DNA from: Nocardioides mesophilus
Lineage (GTDB): Bacteria; Actinomycetota; Actinomycetes; Propionibacteriales; Nocardioidaceae
DNA: 64,000 bases
Direction of reading: 5' to 3'
NCBI RefSeq assembly: GCF_014395785.1
Contig: NZ_CP060713.1
Span: 3,066,501 to 3,130,500 of the forward strand
Position numbers and translations under genes: made by a program. Positions 50,959 through 59,916 of the stretch are shown here, one piece after another; within the stretch, counting starts at the first letter, position 1; each line of letters begins with the position of its first letter. The notes beneath the pieces were generated by a model. The model saw only the letters and a list, made by a program, of their open reading frames with translations. It searched no databases and was not told the DNA's origin.

Positions 50959-52275
50959 CTAGCAGCGCGGCAAGGCGCCGGCCACCGGCACCGGCCGTGA
51001 CTGGGCCCGGGCCGGCGTGGTGGTCAACGCGGTCAGCGCGAGCGACCGGCCCTGCGGGACCCGGACCGACGAGCTGGCGTAGACGGTGGTCCAGCCGGGC
51101 TGGGCGGTCACCGTGGTCGGCGCGGACCAGGTGATGCCGCGCGTGCACGCCCGGGCTGCACCGACCTTCCAGCTGACCGGCCGGCTGGTCGGGGACGGAC
51201 GGAAGCGCACCGTCACCTTGACCGGGCAGAGTGCCCCCGGACGGCAGCTGCCGGTCTTCTGCACCGTGACTCCGGTGATCGGCCCGGCCTGCTGACCCGC
51301 GAGGACCGGGACCGCCGGCTGTTGTCTCGCCGCCGGCTGCTTCGCCGGCTTCTTCGCGGGCTTCTTCGCGGGCGTGGCGGGTGCCGTGGTGGTCGGTGCT
51401 GTCGGGTCGTTGCCGCCGAGCCCGACGATGTCCACGCCCGGGCCGCTGAACATGACGTAGCCGCTGACCGCCAGCACGACTGCCAGCACGAGCACCGCGA
51501 GCCCCACCCGCCGCCCGGTCGCGCGGCGGCGGAGCAGGGAGCGGCCGCGGCGAGGCGGGCGACTCGGTGCCGGCCCGGCCGCGGGTGCCCGGGGCGGGTC
51601 GGGGCGGGAGGCGCCGGAGGCGGTCGGAGCCGCGCGGGGGACCGGCACCGGCGCCGTGTGCGGCCGCATCGGTGCGAGGCCGGGGGCAGGGACGCCTCTG
51701 TGCGGACTGGGGACGCTCGGTGCGACATGCGCGAACGCGGCCACGAGCGCCGCCAGCTGTCCCGGCAGGCGTCGCCGGGCACCTGGGGTGAGCGTCTCGG
51801 TCAGCACACCGTCGAGCTCGCGGGCCCGCGCACCGGGGTCCGACGACGGGTCCCCGACCGCCTGCTCGAGCTGGTGCAGCAGCCGCAGCTGCTCCTGTCT
51901 CGGGTGGGCCGGGAGCCGGCGGGCGTTCTGGAGGAGCTGGCCGAGGAGCTCGGTGAGGGGGGTGCCGTCCTCGGCATGCCGACGACCCACCTCGAGGTCA
52001 CCCGCGGACGTCAGGATCACGTCCGCGAGCCGGGTGTCATCGTGACTCCCTGCGCCGGCGTTGTCGCTCGGCCGGGCGGCGTCGAGCAGCTGCACCGCGA
52101 TGAGGCAGGCCTGGGCGGGCGTGAGCACCGCGACCGACAGGAGTCGGTCGAACGGCACCGGCCTGGCCGGGGCGAGCTCACCTGGGGGCGCCGGATCAGC
52201 GGTGGACTCCTGCTCGTCCGGGCGCTGCCGAGGCCGCACCGTGCTGGGCCTCGACACCGAGGTTTCCTGAGCCAT
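50959..52275 (-). CDS. Single-pass membrane protein with degenerate kinase-like N-terminal region
   Basis: A 438-residue protein. Residues about 40-90 (LLSVAVLTPAQACLIAVQLLDA, RLADVILTSAGDLEVG) resemble the C-lobe remnant of Ser/Thr kinases without catalytic residues. A Pro/Ala-rich linker, one transmembrane helix (about 258-276, VGLAVLVLAVVLAVSGYVMF), a Lys-Lys-Pro repeat linker and an extracellular beta-rich C-terminal domain with three cysteines follow. ATG 52275 is chosen by coding bias. Only 6 bp precede the SEDS-PBP gene, so it probably regulates or scaffolds that enzyme (inference). The layout recalls PknB-type wall sensors. Confidence 0.75.
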   Translation of the reverse strand: MAQETSVSRPSTVRPRQRPDEQESTADPAPPGELAPARPVPFDRLLSVAVLTPAQACLIAVQLLDAARPSDNAGAGSHDDTRLADVILTSAGDLEVGRRHAEDGTPLTELLGQLLQNARRLPAHPRQEQLRLLHQLEQAVGDPSSDPGARARELDGVLTETLTPGARRRLPGQLAALVAAFAHVAPSVPSPHRGVPAPGLAPMRPHTAPVPVPRAAPTASGASRPDPPRAPAAGPAPSRPPRRGRSLLRRRATGRRVGLAVLVLAVVLAVSGYVMFSGPGVDIVGLGGNDPTAPTTTAPATPAKKPAKKPAKQPAARQQPAVPVLAGQQAGPITGVTVQKTGSCRPGALCPVKVTVRFRPSPTSRPVSWKVGAARACTRGITWSAPTTVTAQPGWTTVYASSSVRVPQGRSLALTALTTTPARAQSRPVPVAGALPRC

Positions 52276-52406
52276 ACGATCACCAGCTTCTGCAAACCGA
52301 CAAGCTGCGTTTGCCACGCATGGCTTACCCCCGCGCGGACCAGACCGAGTCTGCGACGAGAACCGCCGACTTCCCAGGGTCCTTCGACCCCGTGTGCGGA
52401 CTTCGG

Positions 52407-53408
52407 CTAGACGGTGATCGCGACCTTGCCGCGGACCTGCCCGCTCTCGAGCAGCCGCATGGCTGCGGCCGCATCCTCGAGTGCAAAGGTGCGGTCGATG
52501 CTGGGAGTGATCCGGCCTGCCTCGATCAGGTCGGTCAGGCGCTCGAGGTGGGTGGCTCGTTCCTTGGCGACCAACAGCACGAAACGTTGGTGCAGCAGTG
52601 GTGACACCAGCGCGCCGCGCAGCTGACGGCCCATGCCGGTCAGGTTGCCCGCGTTCTCGGCGCCGACGAGAACGGCCGTGCCCCGGGGCTGCAGCGCACG
52701 CCGCAGCCTCCGCAGCGAGGCGCCACCTCCGATGTCGAGGATCAGGTCGTACCGCGCCGGTCCCTCTGCGAAGTCCTCGCGGGTGTAGTCGATGACGTGG
52801 TCGGCACCCAGCGCAGCCACCAGGTCGACCTTCGCAGCGCTGCAGACTCCGGTGACCTCTGCCCCGAACGCCTTGGCGATCTGTACGGCGTAGCTGCCGA
52901 CCCCGCCGGATGCGCCGAGGACCAGCACGGACTGACCCGCCTGCAGGCCGCCCACGTCCAGCAGCGCCTGCAGCGCGGTGCCGCCAGACACCGGAACGAC
53001 GGCGGCCTGCGCGAAGGACAGGTTGGCCGGCTTGCGGGCCAGCTTGTCCTCCCGGGCGGCGGCGTACTCGGCGAAGGACACCGACGCGGTTCCGTAGACG
53101 TCGTCGCCGACCGCGAACCGGGTGACCGCGGCGCCGACGGCCACGACCGTGCCCGCGAGGTCGCGGCCCGGCACCGGGTTGCGTGGGGCGCGCAGCCCGA
53201 CGGCGAGTCGTACCGCGTAGGGCTTCCCGGTCATCAGGTGCTCGGTGCCACGGTCCAGCCCGGCGGCACGCACGCGCAGCAGCAGCTCGTGGTCGGCGAT
53301 CGTCGGGCGAGGCACCTCGGCGGGTCGGAGGACCTCCGAGGTGCCGTAGCGGTCCTGGACGACCGCTCGCATGGTGCTGGTCGTTGCGGGGGAGGTGGGG
53401 TCGGTCAT
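52407..53408 (-). CDS. Zinc-independent NADPH:quinone oxidoreductase-like MDR dehydrogenase
   Basis: A 333-residue medium-chain dehydrogenase without catalytic-zinc cysteines: GroES-like N-terminal domain, then a Rossmann domain with VLVLGASGGVGSYAVQIAKAFGAEV (about residues 148-172). This resembles quinone or enone reductases that detoxify electrophiles. ATG 53408. A 29-bp palindrome overlies the promoter 18-46 nt upstream, predicting control by a repressor encoded elsewhere. Confidence 0.9.
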   Translation of the reverse strand: MTDPTSPATTSTMRAVVQDRYGTSEVLRPAEVPRPTIADHELLLRVRAAGLDRGTEHLMTGKPYAVRLAVGLRAPRNPVPGRDLAGTVVAVGAAVTRFAVGDDVYGTASVSFAEYAAAREDKLARKPANLSFAQAAVVPVSGGTALQALLDVGGLQAGQSVLVLGASGGVGSYAVQIAKAFGAEVTGVCSAAKVDLVAALGADHVIDYTREDFAEGPARYDLILDIGGGASLRRLRRALQPRGTAVLVGAENAGNLTGMGRQLRGALVSPLLHQRFVLLVAKERATHLERLTDLIEAGRITPSIDRTFALEDAAAAMRLLESGQVRGKVAITV

Positions 53409-53425
53409 GGTGAGCCATCCAGACG

Positions 53426-53454
53426 AGCGTCGTCGTACTTAGTACGACGACGCT
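53426..53454. promoter_or_regulatory. 29-bp palindromic operator of the quinone oxidoreductase gene
   Basis: AGCGTCGTCGTAC, TTA, GTACGACGACGCT: perfect 13-bp arms. On the minus strand TAGCGT (53455-53450) or TACTAA within it can serve as -10. Such symmetry fits a TetR-, MarR- or HxlR-type repressor site. Confidence 0.75.
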
Positions 53455-53508
53455 AGCGCAGCACGCCCGGCCCGGCAATGGCCCGCGCGGGGGAGCGCGG
53501 CGCGCGCC

Positions 53509-54344
53509 TCAGCCCGCGTCTCCGGCCGTGCGGGCGCGCTTCTCCAGGTAGAGGTCCGCATCCGCCTCGCGGTAGAGCGCGTCGGCTCCGCCGGGTGCCT
53601 GCGGGCCGAGCGTCGCTGCCGCGACGCCCACGCTCATGGTGATCTCGAGGCCCTGCGCGACCCGGGCCCAGTCGGTGAGACGCACCGCCTCACGCAAGGT
53701 CCTGGCCCGGTCCTGCGCGGTGCGCCGCAGCGTGACCGGGTCCTGCTCGTCGTGCTCGAGGACCACCGCGAACTCGTCGCCGTCCAGCCGCAGGGCCAGG
53801 TCGCCGGGACGCACGTGCTGGTTGAGGAGCAGGGCGACCTGGCGCAGGGCCTCGTCGCCGACGGCGTGCCCGTGCGCGTCGTTGACCGCCTTGAAGCCGT
53901 CCAGGTCGATCAACAGCACCGCGGCCGAACGCTCCCGAGCGGCCCCGCTGACCAGCCAGTCGTCGAAGCAGCGACGGTTCGAGAGCCCTGTCAACGGGTC
54001 CAGCAGCACGTCGCGGGTCAGTCGGGCGTGCTCGACGCTCAGGCGTGCACCGGCGGTCGCGGACCGCGCCGCCGCCAGGACGCCCTCCCGGGAGCGCCAG
54101 CGATGCTCGGCGACCAGGCGGCCGTACTCCCGGTGCGCCACGACGGCCGGCTCGGGCTCCACAGGCGTGAGGATCTGCGCGCGCACCCAGGAGGTGAAGG
54201 TGCGTGTCCCCGAGGAGGACGAGGTGGAGGGGGCCAGGACGGGGAGCAGGTCCAGCGCCGCGCGGCCCGGTGCTCACCGGTCTGCGAGGCCTCCATCAGG
54301 AGGTACACGCGCAGGCGCGCGGTGCCGGCGGCGTCGGGGGGCAT
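53509..54344 (-). CDS. GGDEF-domain diguanylate cyclase, frameshifted near its 5' end
   Basis: About 278 residues after repair. The C-terminal 160 residues form a GGDEF domain (LTGLSNRRCFDDWL, LIDLDGFKAVNDAHGHAVGDEAL, active site RLDGDEFAVV, SVGVAAATLG), likely making cyclic di-GMP. As written the frame opens at ATG 54186. One base added at CC 54258-54259 joins an upstream start (MPPDAAGTARLRVYLLMEASQTGEHRAAR) to ALDLLPVLAPSTSSSSGTRTFTSWVRAQILTP, moving the start to ATG 54344. No membrane helix is present, so it is cytoplasmic. Confidence 0.85.
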
Positions 54345-54487
54345 GCCCCGAGTATGTGGGGTGCCCACCGGCACGTCCCCGCCGGGACGTTCAGCCCTGC
54401 CCGGTCCTCGCCGGCCCTCCAAGACTGGACCCGGGTTTCGCGATCCGCCCGGTACCGGACGGACCCCACCGACACGGAAGGCACGAC

Positions 54488-55543
54488 ATGAAGGCGCTGG
54501 TCTACCACGGTCCCGGCAACAAGGCGTGGGAGGAGGTTCCAGACGCGCGGATCCTCCAGCCGACCGACGTCGTGGTCCGGGTCGAGACGACGACGATCTG
54601 CGGCACCGACCTGCACATCCTGAAGGGCGACGTACCGGCGGTGACGGAGGGCCGCATCCTCGGCCACGAGGGCGTCGGCACCGTCGCCGAGGTGGGCGCG
54701 GCGGTGTCCACCCTCGAGGTCGGCGACCGGGTGATCATCTCCTGCATCAGTGCCTGCGGTGCCTGCTCGTACTGCCACCAGGGCCTCTATGCCCACTGCC
54801 TGGCCGACGAGGGGACCAGCGGCATCGGCTGGATCTTCGGACACCTCATCGACGGCACCCAGGCCGAGCTGGTCCGCGTGCCCTTCGCGGACAACTCGCT
54901 CTACAAGGTGCCGGAGGGCGTCAGCGACGAGGCGGCCGTGATGCTCTCCGACATCCTGCCGACCGGCTTCGAGATCGGGGTGCGCTACGGCCGGGTCAAG
55001 CCGGGCGACGTCGTCGCGGTCGTCGGCGCCGGTCCGGTGGGCCTCGCCTCGATCATGACCTCCAGCCTGTACGGCGCCGCCCGGATCATCGCGCTGGACC
55101 TCGACACCCACCGCCTCGAGCAGGCGATCGGCTTCGGAGCCACCGACGCGGTCAACAGCGCGGAAGCGGACTGGGTCGACCAGGTCAAGGCGATGACCGA
55201 CGGGCTCGGGGTGGACGTGGCGATCGAGGCGGTCGGGATCCCCGCCACCTTCGACGCGTGCACCAGGATCGTCCGCCCCGGTGGCTCGGTGGCCAACGTC
55301 GGCGTGCACGGAGCGCCGGTCGAGCTGGCGCTGCAGGACCTGTGGATCATGGACATCGCCATCACCACCGGCCTGGTGAGCACGAACACCACGCCGATGC
55401 TCCTCAAGCTGGTGGCGCAGCGGAAGCTGGCGGCGGAGAAGTTCGCCACCCACCACTTCACGTTCGACGAGTTCCTCGACGCCTACGACACCTTCGGTCG
55501 TGCCGCGGAGACCAAGGCCCTCAAGGTCGTCATCAAGCGCTGA
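54488..55543 (+). CDS. Zinc-dependent alcohol dehydrogenase
   Basis: A 351-residue MDR alcohol dehydrogenase. Catalytic zinc ligands are visible in TTICGTDLHIL (Cys) and GHEGVGTV (His-Glu). A structural-zinc-like run of cysteines is in CISACGACSYCHQGLYAHC. The NAD site is VAVVGAGPVGLAS. Sequence around the zinc sites resembles secondary-alcohol or formaldehyde-type dehydrogenases. ATG 54488 follows the only good start; longer in-frame extensions cross the divergent GGDEF gene. Confidence 0.93.
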   Translation: MKALVYHGPGNKAWEEVPDARILQPTDVVVRVETTTICGTDLHILKGDVPAVTEGRILGHEGVGTVAEVGAAVSTLEVGDRVIISCISACGACSYCHQGLYAHCLADEGTSGIGWIFGHLIDGTQAELVRVPFADNSLYKVPEGVSDEAAVMLSDILPTGFEIGVRYGRVKPGDVVAVVGAGPVGLASIMTSSLYGAARIIALDLDTHRLEQAIGFGATDAVNSAEADWVDQVKAMTDGLGVDVAIEAVGIPATFDACTRIVRPGGSVANVGVHGAPVELALQDLWIMDIAITTGLVSTNTTPMLLKLVAQRKLAAEKFATHHFTFDEFLDAYDTFGRAAETKALKVVIKR

Positions 55544-55556
55544 GCCGGACCGTGCT

Positions 55557-55585
55557 CCGGGGCCGTCGCCAGCAGACGGCCCCGG
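55557..55585. terminator. Bidirectional hairpin terminator
   Basis: CCGGGGCCGTC pairs perfectly with GACGGCCCCGG (11 bp, 7-nt loop) in the 48-bp gap between the convergent alcohol dehydrogenase and HerA-like genes. Confidence 0.75.
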
Positions 55586-55591
55586 GGCGGC

Positions 55592-57115
55592 TCAGCTCGG
55601 CGGCCGCGGCGCCGCCCAGGTGCGCGGGATGTCGGCGCCGCCCTCCCGGGAGACGCGCTCGCCCATCCGGACGTAGGCGACGTTCGGCATGATCCTCCCG
55701 GCCACGAGGGCCTGGCCCATCCGGAACGACGTGGCACCGGCCATCAGGCCCTCGGGGACGAAGGAGAACAACCGGCCCAGGTCGGCGAGGTCGGCCCGCG
55801 AGTTCATCCTCATCAGCAGCAGGTTGTCGCACTGGGACACGACGTTCTCGTGGACCTTGTGCGGGCGCTGCGTGGAGGTGAGCAGGTACAACCCGAACTT
55901 GCGGCCCTCGGCGGCGATCTGCACGGCCCGCTCCGAGGACAGCCGCGTCATCGCGTTGGCGGGCTCGGCGGGGCAGATGTTGTGCGCCTCGTCGATCACC
56001 ACCAGGCAGGGGACGCGCGACAACCGTGAGGCCCACAGGGTCGACAGCACGGCCTCGGCCACGAGCCGCTGCTCCTGCACGGTGTCCAGCGACCCCAGGT
56101 CGACGACCGTGCACCGCGCCGTGGGCTGCCGCAGCTCCTGCACGAGCGAGGGCTGGTCCGGACCCCAGACCTGCCAGTCGAGCACTCCGAGGTTCAAGGC
56201 CCGGGCGCCGAGCTGACGGGCTCCCGGTGAGTCAGCCTCGAGCAGCTGATCGGCCCCGGTCATCAGGGGCTGGCCGTCTTCCTGGGCGCGGAGCAGCTCG
56301 GCGAGCACGGCGTACTCCTCGCGGTCCCGGATCGGGTCGAGCCCGAGCAGCGCGGCCCGGGCCGGTCCCTCCAGGTCCGCGAACCTCAGGCGGAGCGGGC
56401 GGTCCGCCCCGGGACCGTTGCCCCAGACCGCGACCTGGGCCGGCACGTCGGCGTACCGGGCCGCGAGGGTGGGGTCGGCGCCGTCGCGCACCTGCGCCAG
56501 ACCGACGTAGTCGGAGTTCGGGTCGAGGACGACCACCCGCAGGCTGGTCTCCGCGAGCACCCGCTCGAGCAGCACCCCGAGGGAGTAGGTCTTGCCGGAT
56601 CCCGACTGGCCGCACAGGAACGTGTGCCGGTCGAGACCGCCGCTGTCCAGGGTGGCCGGCACGCCCGGCGCCAGGAGCAGCTCGCCGACGGTGAGCCCGG
56701 CCCGGGAGGGTCGGACCCGCTCCAGCCAGGCGGCCACCTCCGCAGGTCGCGCGGGTCGCACGGCGGCGTCGTGGAAGGGCCTCCCGTCACCCTCCAGCAG
56801 GGTCCCTACCCCCTCGGCCAGCCGCACCCGGACCTGGCCCCCGGGGCCGGCCACGGACTCGTCCGCGTCGACGGAGGCCATCCGCAGGTCCGTGATCTGG
56901 CCCAGTCGTTCCTCGTCCCCGGCCTCGAGCGTCACGTAGCCGGCCCGCCGGAGCTCCAGGTCGTGCAGCGACGCCTGGAACGTGAAGGTGCTCCCGTCCA
57001 CGGACGTGGCGAGCGGCAGGATGCTGCGCTCGATCTCCTCCCGGGACCGGCGGTAGTGGGCGATCCGGTCGGCGAGAGGGTTCTCCTCCCCGGTGGTGAG
57101 ACGTGCATCGGTCAT
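55592..57115 (-). CDS. HerA-like ATPase (DUF87)
   Basis: A 507-residue FtsK/HerA-clan ATPase. An N-terminal beta-rich HAS-barrel-like region comes first (1 to about 140), then Walker A FLCGQSGSGKTYSLGVLLE with Lys175, VVVLDPNSDYVGL, Walker B CLVVIDEAHNICP, and the downstream ISTQRPHKVHENVVSQCDNLLLMRMNS segment typical of HerA translocases. It may pump or remodel DNA as a hexamer. No NurA-type nuclease is adjacent. It lies 14 bp after the patatin gene, so the two form an operon. Confidence 0.9.
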   Translation of the reverse strand: MTDARLTTGEENPLADRIAHYRRSREEIERSILPLATSVDGSTFTFQASLHDLELRRAGYVTLEAGDEERLGQITDLRMASVDADESVAGPGGQVRVRLAEGVGTLLEGDGRPFHDAAVRPARPAEVAAWLERVRPSRAGLTVGELLLAPGVPATLDSGGLDRHTFLCGQSGSGKTYSLGVLLERVLAETSLRVVVLDPNSDYVGLAQVRDGADPTLAARYADVPAQVAVWGNGPGADRPLRLRFADLEGPARAALLGLDPIRDREEYAVLAELLRAQEDGQPLMTGADQLLEADSPGARQLGARALNLGVLDWQVWGPDQPSLVQELRQPTARCTVVDLGSLDTVQEQRLVAEAVLSTLWASRLSRVPCLVVIDEAHNICPAEPANAMTRLSSERAVQIAAEGRKFGLYLLTSTQRPHKVHENVVSQCDNLLLMRMNSRADLADLGRLFSFVPEGLMAGATSFRMGQALVAGRIMPNVAYVRMGERVSREGGADIPRTWAAPRPPS

Positions 57116-57129
57116 CGTCTTCCTCTCTC

Positions 57130-58008
57130 TCAGCGGCCGGATGGGGAGCCGTACAGACCGGGACCCGCCACCTGCACCGTCTCCAGGAACGCCCGGGCCT
57201 CCTGGTAGCCGCCCTCGAGCAGCAGCGCGGTGTGGTCGAACTCGAGCGGCGAGACCCGTTGGATCTCCGGACCGGGCAGGTACACCACTGGCACCTGGGT
57301 GGCGGCGTACGGCGCCTCCAGCGTGGCCTGCACGCGCATCGTCACCACAGCGGTGAACAGGAGTGCCTCGGCCAGCGTCTCGGGTGGGGTCGGCAGTCGC
57401 CCCGGGAAGGCGGCGTCGAGCACGACGAGGGAACGGGCCCCCAGGTGCAGGGCCTGCATGAGCGGCACGTTCGCGACGACCCCGCCGTCGTACAGCCGGC
57501 GTTCCTCCACCTGCACCGCGGGGAAGATCCCCGGGATCGCGGCGCTGGCCAGCAGCGCCGGTTCGAGCGGACCCTCGAGGAGGACGTGCGGAGCCGTGGT
57601 GGCGACGTCCATGGTCACCGCGGCGAACGGCAGGGACAGGTCCGCGAAGGTGGCTGCGCGGGGGAGGTAGTGGTGCAGCACCGCACGCAGACCGGTGTTG
57701 GGAAAGAGGTGGGTCTTCTCCTGCTGCAAGGTCCGGAGCTGGGCCAGCGGGCCGCCCGGGAAGACCATCTGCCGGGTGATCTGGGGCCAGATGTCCCCGA
57801 GCCGTCGGGGGGCGGTCTTCGGGTCGAGCGCGACCACGACGCCGTTCCAGGCCCCGACCGAGGTGCCGACCACCAGGTCGGGAACCAAGTCCTGCTCGGC
57901 CAGGGCCAGCAGCATCCCGACCTGCACCGCACCCAGGCTGCCGCCGCCACCGAGGACGAATCCCAGCGGACGTGGCAGCGCTGTCGCGAGGTCCGTCCGG
58001 CCGGTCAT
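57130..58008 (-). CDS. Patatin-like phospholipase
   Basis: A 292-residue patatin fold. The oxyanion loop is GGGGSLGAVQVG, the nucleophile Ser lies in GTSVGAWNG (GxSxG), and the Asp of the catalytic dyad is in DGGVVANVP. No signal peptide or transmembrane helix, so it is a cytoplasmic lipid acyl hydrolase. First gene of a unit with the HerA-like ATPase. ATG 58008; 25 bp separate it from the repaired LysR stop upstream. Confidence 0.92.
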   Translation of the reverse strand: MTGRTDLATALPRPLGFVLGGGGSLGAVQVGMLLALAEQDLVPDLVVGTSVGAWNGVVVALDPKTAPRRLGDIWPQITRQMVFPGGPLAQLRTLQQEKTHLFPNTGLRAVLHHYLPRAATFADLSLPFAAVTMDVATTAPHVLLEGPLEPALLASAAIPGIFPAVQVEERRLYDGGVVANVPLMQALHLGARSLVVLDAAFPGRLPTPPETLAEALLFTAVVTMRVQATLEAPYAATQVPVVYLPGPEIQRVSPLEFDHTALLLEGGYQEARAFLETVQVAGPGLYGSPSGR

Positions 58009-58033
58009 GGACCGAGCCTAGGAACGGCGCCGG

Positions 58034-58917
58034 TCACCGGGCAGGGGCGACGGTCCCTTCCCCGGAGGCCGCGTAGGCGGCCCGGACGAGCGCGACCAGG
58101 CCCGGGAGCGCCGGCGGCGGGTTGTCGCGCCACCACACCAACGACACCGGGATCGGCGGCGCGTCCGCGACGGCCCGGAAGGCCACGCCCCGGCGGGGTG
58201 CTGTGCCGCGGTCGCCTCCGAGGTGACCCCGACGGCGCGTCCGGTCGCGATCAGGGTCAGCCACTCCTCGACACCGCGGGTCATCCGCAGGTCCGACGGC
58301 GCGGCACCGGCCGGCCACAGGCCCTCGTCGGTGGTGCCGGTCTCGACGTCGACCGCCACCGGGTGCTCGGCGAGGTCCCGGAGGCGGAGGGTTGAGCGGG
58401 CCGCGAGCGGGTGGTCGTCGGCGAAGACCGCACAGCGCTGCTCGACGCCGACCCGGACGCTGTCGAGGGCAGGGTCGGCGACCGGACGACGGACCACCGC
58501 GACCTCGCACCGACCCTCCCGCAGCCCGGCGGTCGGGGTGTTGCTCTGCACGAGGACGAGATCGCCGCGGCTCTCCTGGTCGGCCCACGCCCGTTGCACC
58601 TCGACGGTGTGCTCGCCCAGGGCCGCCCACGCGTAGCCGACCAGCACCTGGTCGCCCTGCTGGACGGCGGCCGCCTCCAGCTGGGCGAGGGTCGCGAGGA
58701 TCCGGCGCGCCTGCACGAGGGTCCGCTCACCTGCGGCAGTGGGCTCGACCTGCCGGGTGGTCCGCGCCAGGAGCCGTACGCCGAGCGCGGCCTCGAGCCG
58801 CTGGACGGACCGCGACACCGAGGCCTGCGAGACCCGCAGGGCGATCGCCGCGTCCGTGAACGTGCCGTGATCGGCGATCGCCACCAACGCACGCAAGTGC
58901 CGGGTGTCCAGATCCAT
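58034..58917 (-). CDS. LysR-family transcriptional regulator, frameshifted in this sequence
   Basis: About 294 residues after repair. The winged HTH (MDLDTRHLRALVAIADHGTFTDAAIALRVSQASVSRSVQRLEAALGVRLLARTTR) starts at ATG 58917, and a LysR substrate-binding domain follows. The G run 58195-58198 lacks one base. As written the frame ends at 58018 in an Arg/Pro-rich tail, while the repaired end (QHPRRGVAFRAVADAPPIPVSLVWWRDNPPP) stops at 58034. It is divergent from the EamA transporter, which it probably controls; the gap is 69 bp. Confidence 0.87.
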
Positions 58918-58986
58918 GCGCGAAGCGTATCGATCCGCCGCGTGCCGCATTTCCGCTTCGGGTCACCGGGTCCGACACTTGCCGCC

Positions 58987-59916
58987 ATGACCAGCGTCGA
59001 CGTCGGCAGCGGGCCGGTCGTCACCGGTACGCCGGCGACCGGCGGGCTGGCACGCGGGCTGGTGACGATGCTCGTCAGCGGGGCCAGCAGCCAGTCCGGG
59101 GCCGCCGTCGGGGCGCACGCCTTCGCGGCCATCGGCCCGGCCGGTGTCGTCGGGGTCCGCCAGCTCGTCGCCGCGGTCGTGCTGCTGCCCACCGTGCGGC
59201 CGCCGCTGCTCCGCTTCACCCGGGCGCAGTGGTGGCCGGTGCTGCTGCTCGGCCTGGTGTTCACGGCGATGAACCTGAGCCTGTACACCGCCATCGACCG
59301 GATCGGCCTCGGCCTCGCGGTCACCCTGGAGTTCCTCGGCCCGCTCGCCGTGGCGCTGGCCGGCTCGCGCAGGCTGCTGGACCTCGGCTGCGCCCTCGGC
59401 GCCGCGGTGGGCGTCTACGTCCTGGTGCTGCCGGGGCCCGCCACCGACGTGCTGGGCGTCGGCCTCGCGCTCGCCGCGGCCGCCTGCTGGGCGGCGTACA
59501 TCCTGCTCAACCGGCTGGTGGGAAGCCGCCTGCCGGGCTTGCAGGCGACGGCCGCCGCGAGCGGCGTGGCGGCGCTGCTCAACGCCCCGGTCGTCGTGCT
59601 GCTGCTGGTGCAGGGTCGGTTCTCGACCGGCCCGCTGCTCGCCGCGATCACCGCCGGGCTGCTCAGCTCGGTGGTGCCCTACGCCCTCGACCTGACCGCC
59701 CTGAGGTTCGTCCCGTCGCGGTTCTTCGGCATGTTCATGAGCGTGCACCCGGTGCTGGCCGCGACCGCCGGGGCGATCATCCTCCAGCAGGCCCTGGCAG
59801 CGCACGAGGCGCTCGGCATCGGCATCGTGGTGCTCGCCAACCTCGTCGCGGTCAGCACGATGCGCCCCGCGCGCCGGACCGCAGCGGACGCACAGGTGAG
59901 CGCCGCCCCGATGTGA
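58987..59916 (+). CDS. EamA/DMT-family transporter
   Basis: A 309-residue membrane protein with ten hydrophobic helices in two EamA repeats (for example GPAGVVGVRQLVAAVVLLP, FTAMNLSLYTAIDRIGLGLAVTLEFLGPLAVAL, ALRFVPSRFFGMFMSVHPVLAATAG). It resembles RhtA-type exporters of amino acids and related metabolites. ATG 58987. Divergent from the LysR gene, a common regulator-exporter pairing. Confidence 0.92.
   Translation: MTSVDVGSGPVVTGTPATGGLARGLVTMLVSGASSQSGAAVGAHAFAAIGPAGVVGVRQLVAAVVLLPTVRPPLLRFTRAQWWPVLLLGLVFTAMNLSLYTAIDRIGLGLAVTLEFLGPLAVALAGSRRLLDLGCALGAAVGVYVLVLPGPATDVLGVGLALAAAACWAAYILLNRLVGSRLPGLQATAAASGVAALLNAPVVVLLLVQGRFSTGPLLAAITAGLLSSVVPYALDLTALRFVPSRFFGMFMSVHPVLAATAGAIILQQALAAHEALGIGIVVLANLVAVSTMRPARRTAADAQVSAAPM

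Noticed and set aside
47861-51148. Long minus-strand ORF in another frame of the SEDS-PBP region
   Set aside because: Arg/Pro/Gly-rich out-of-frame shadow; the true frame has all SEDS and PBP motifs.
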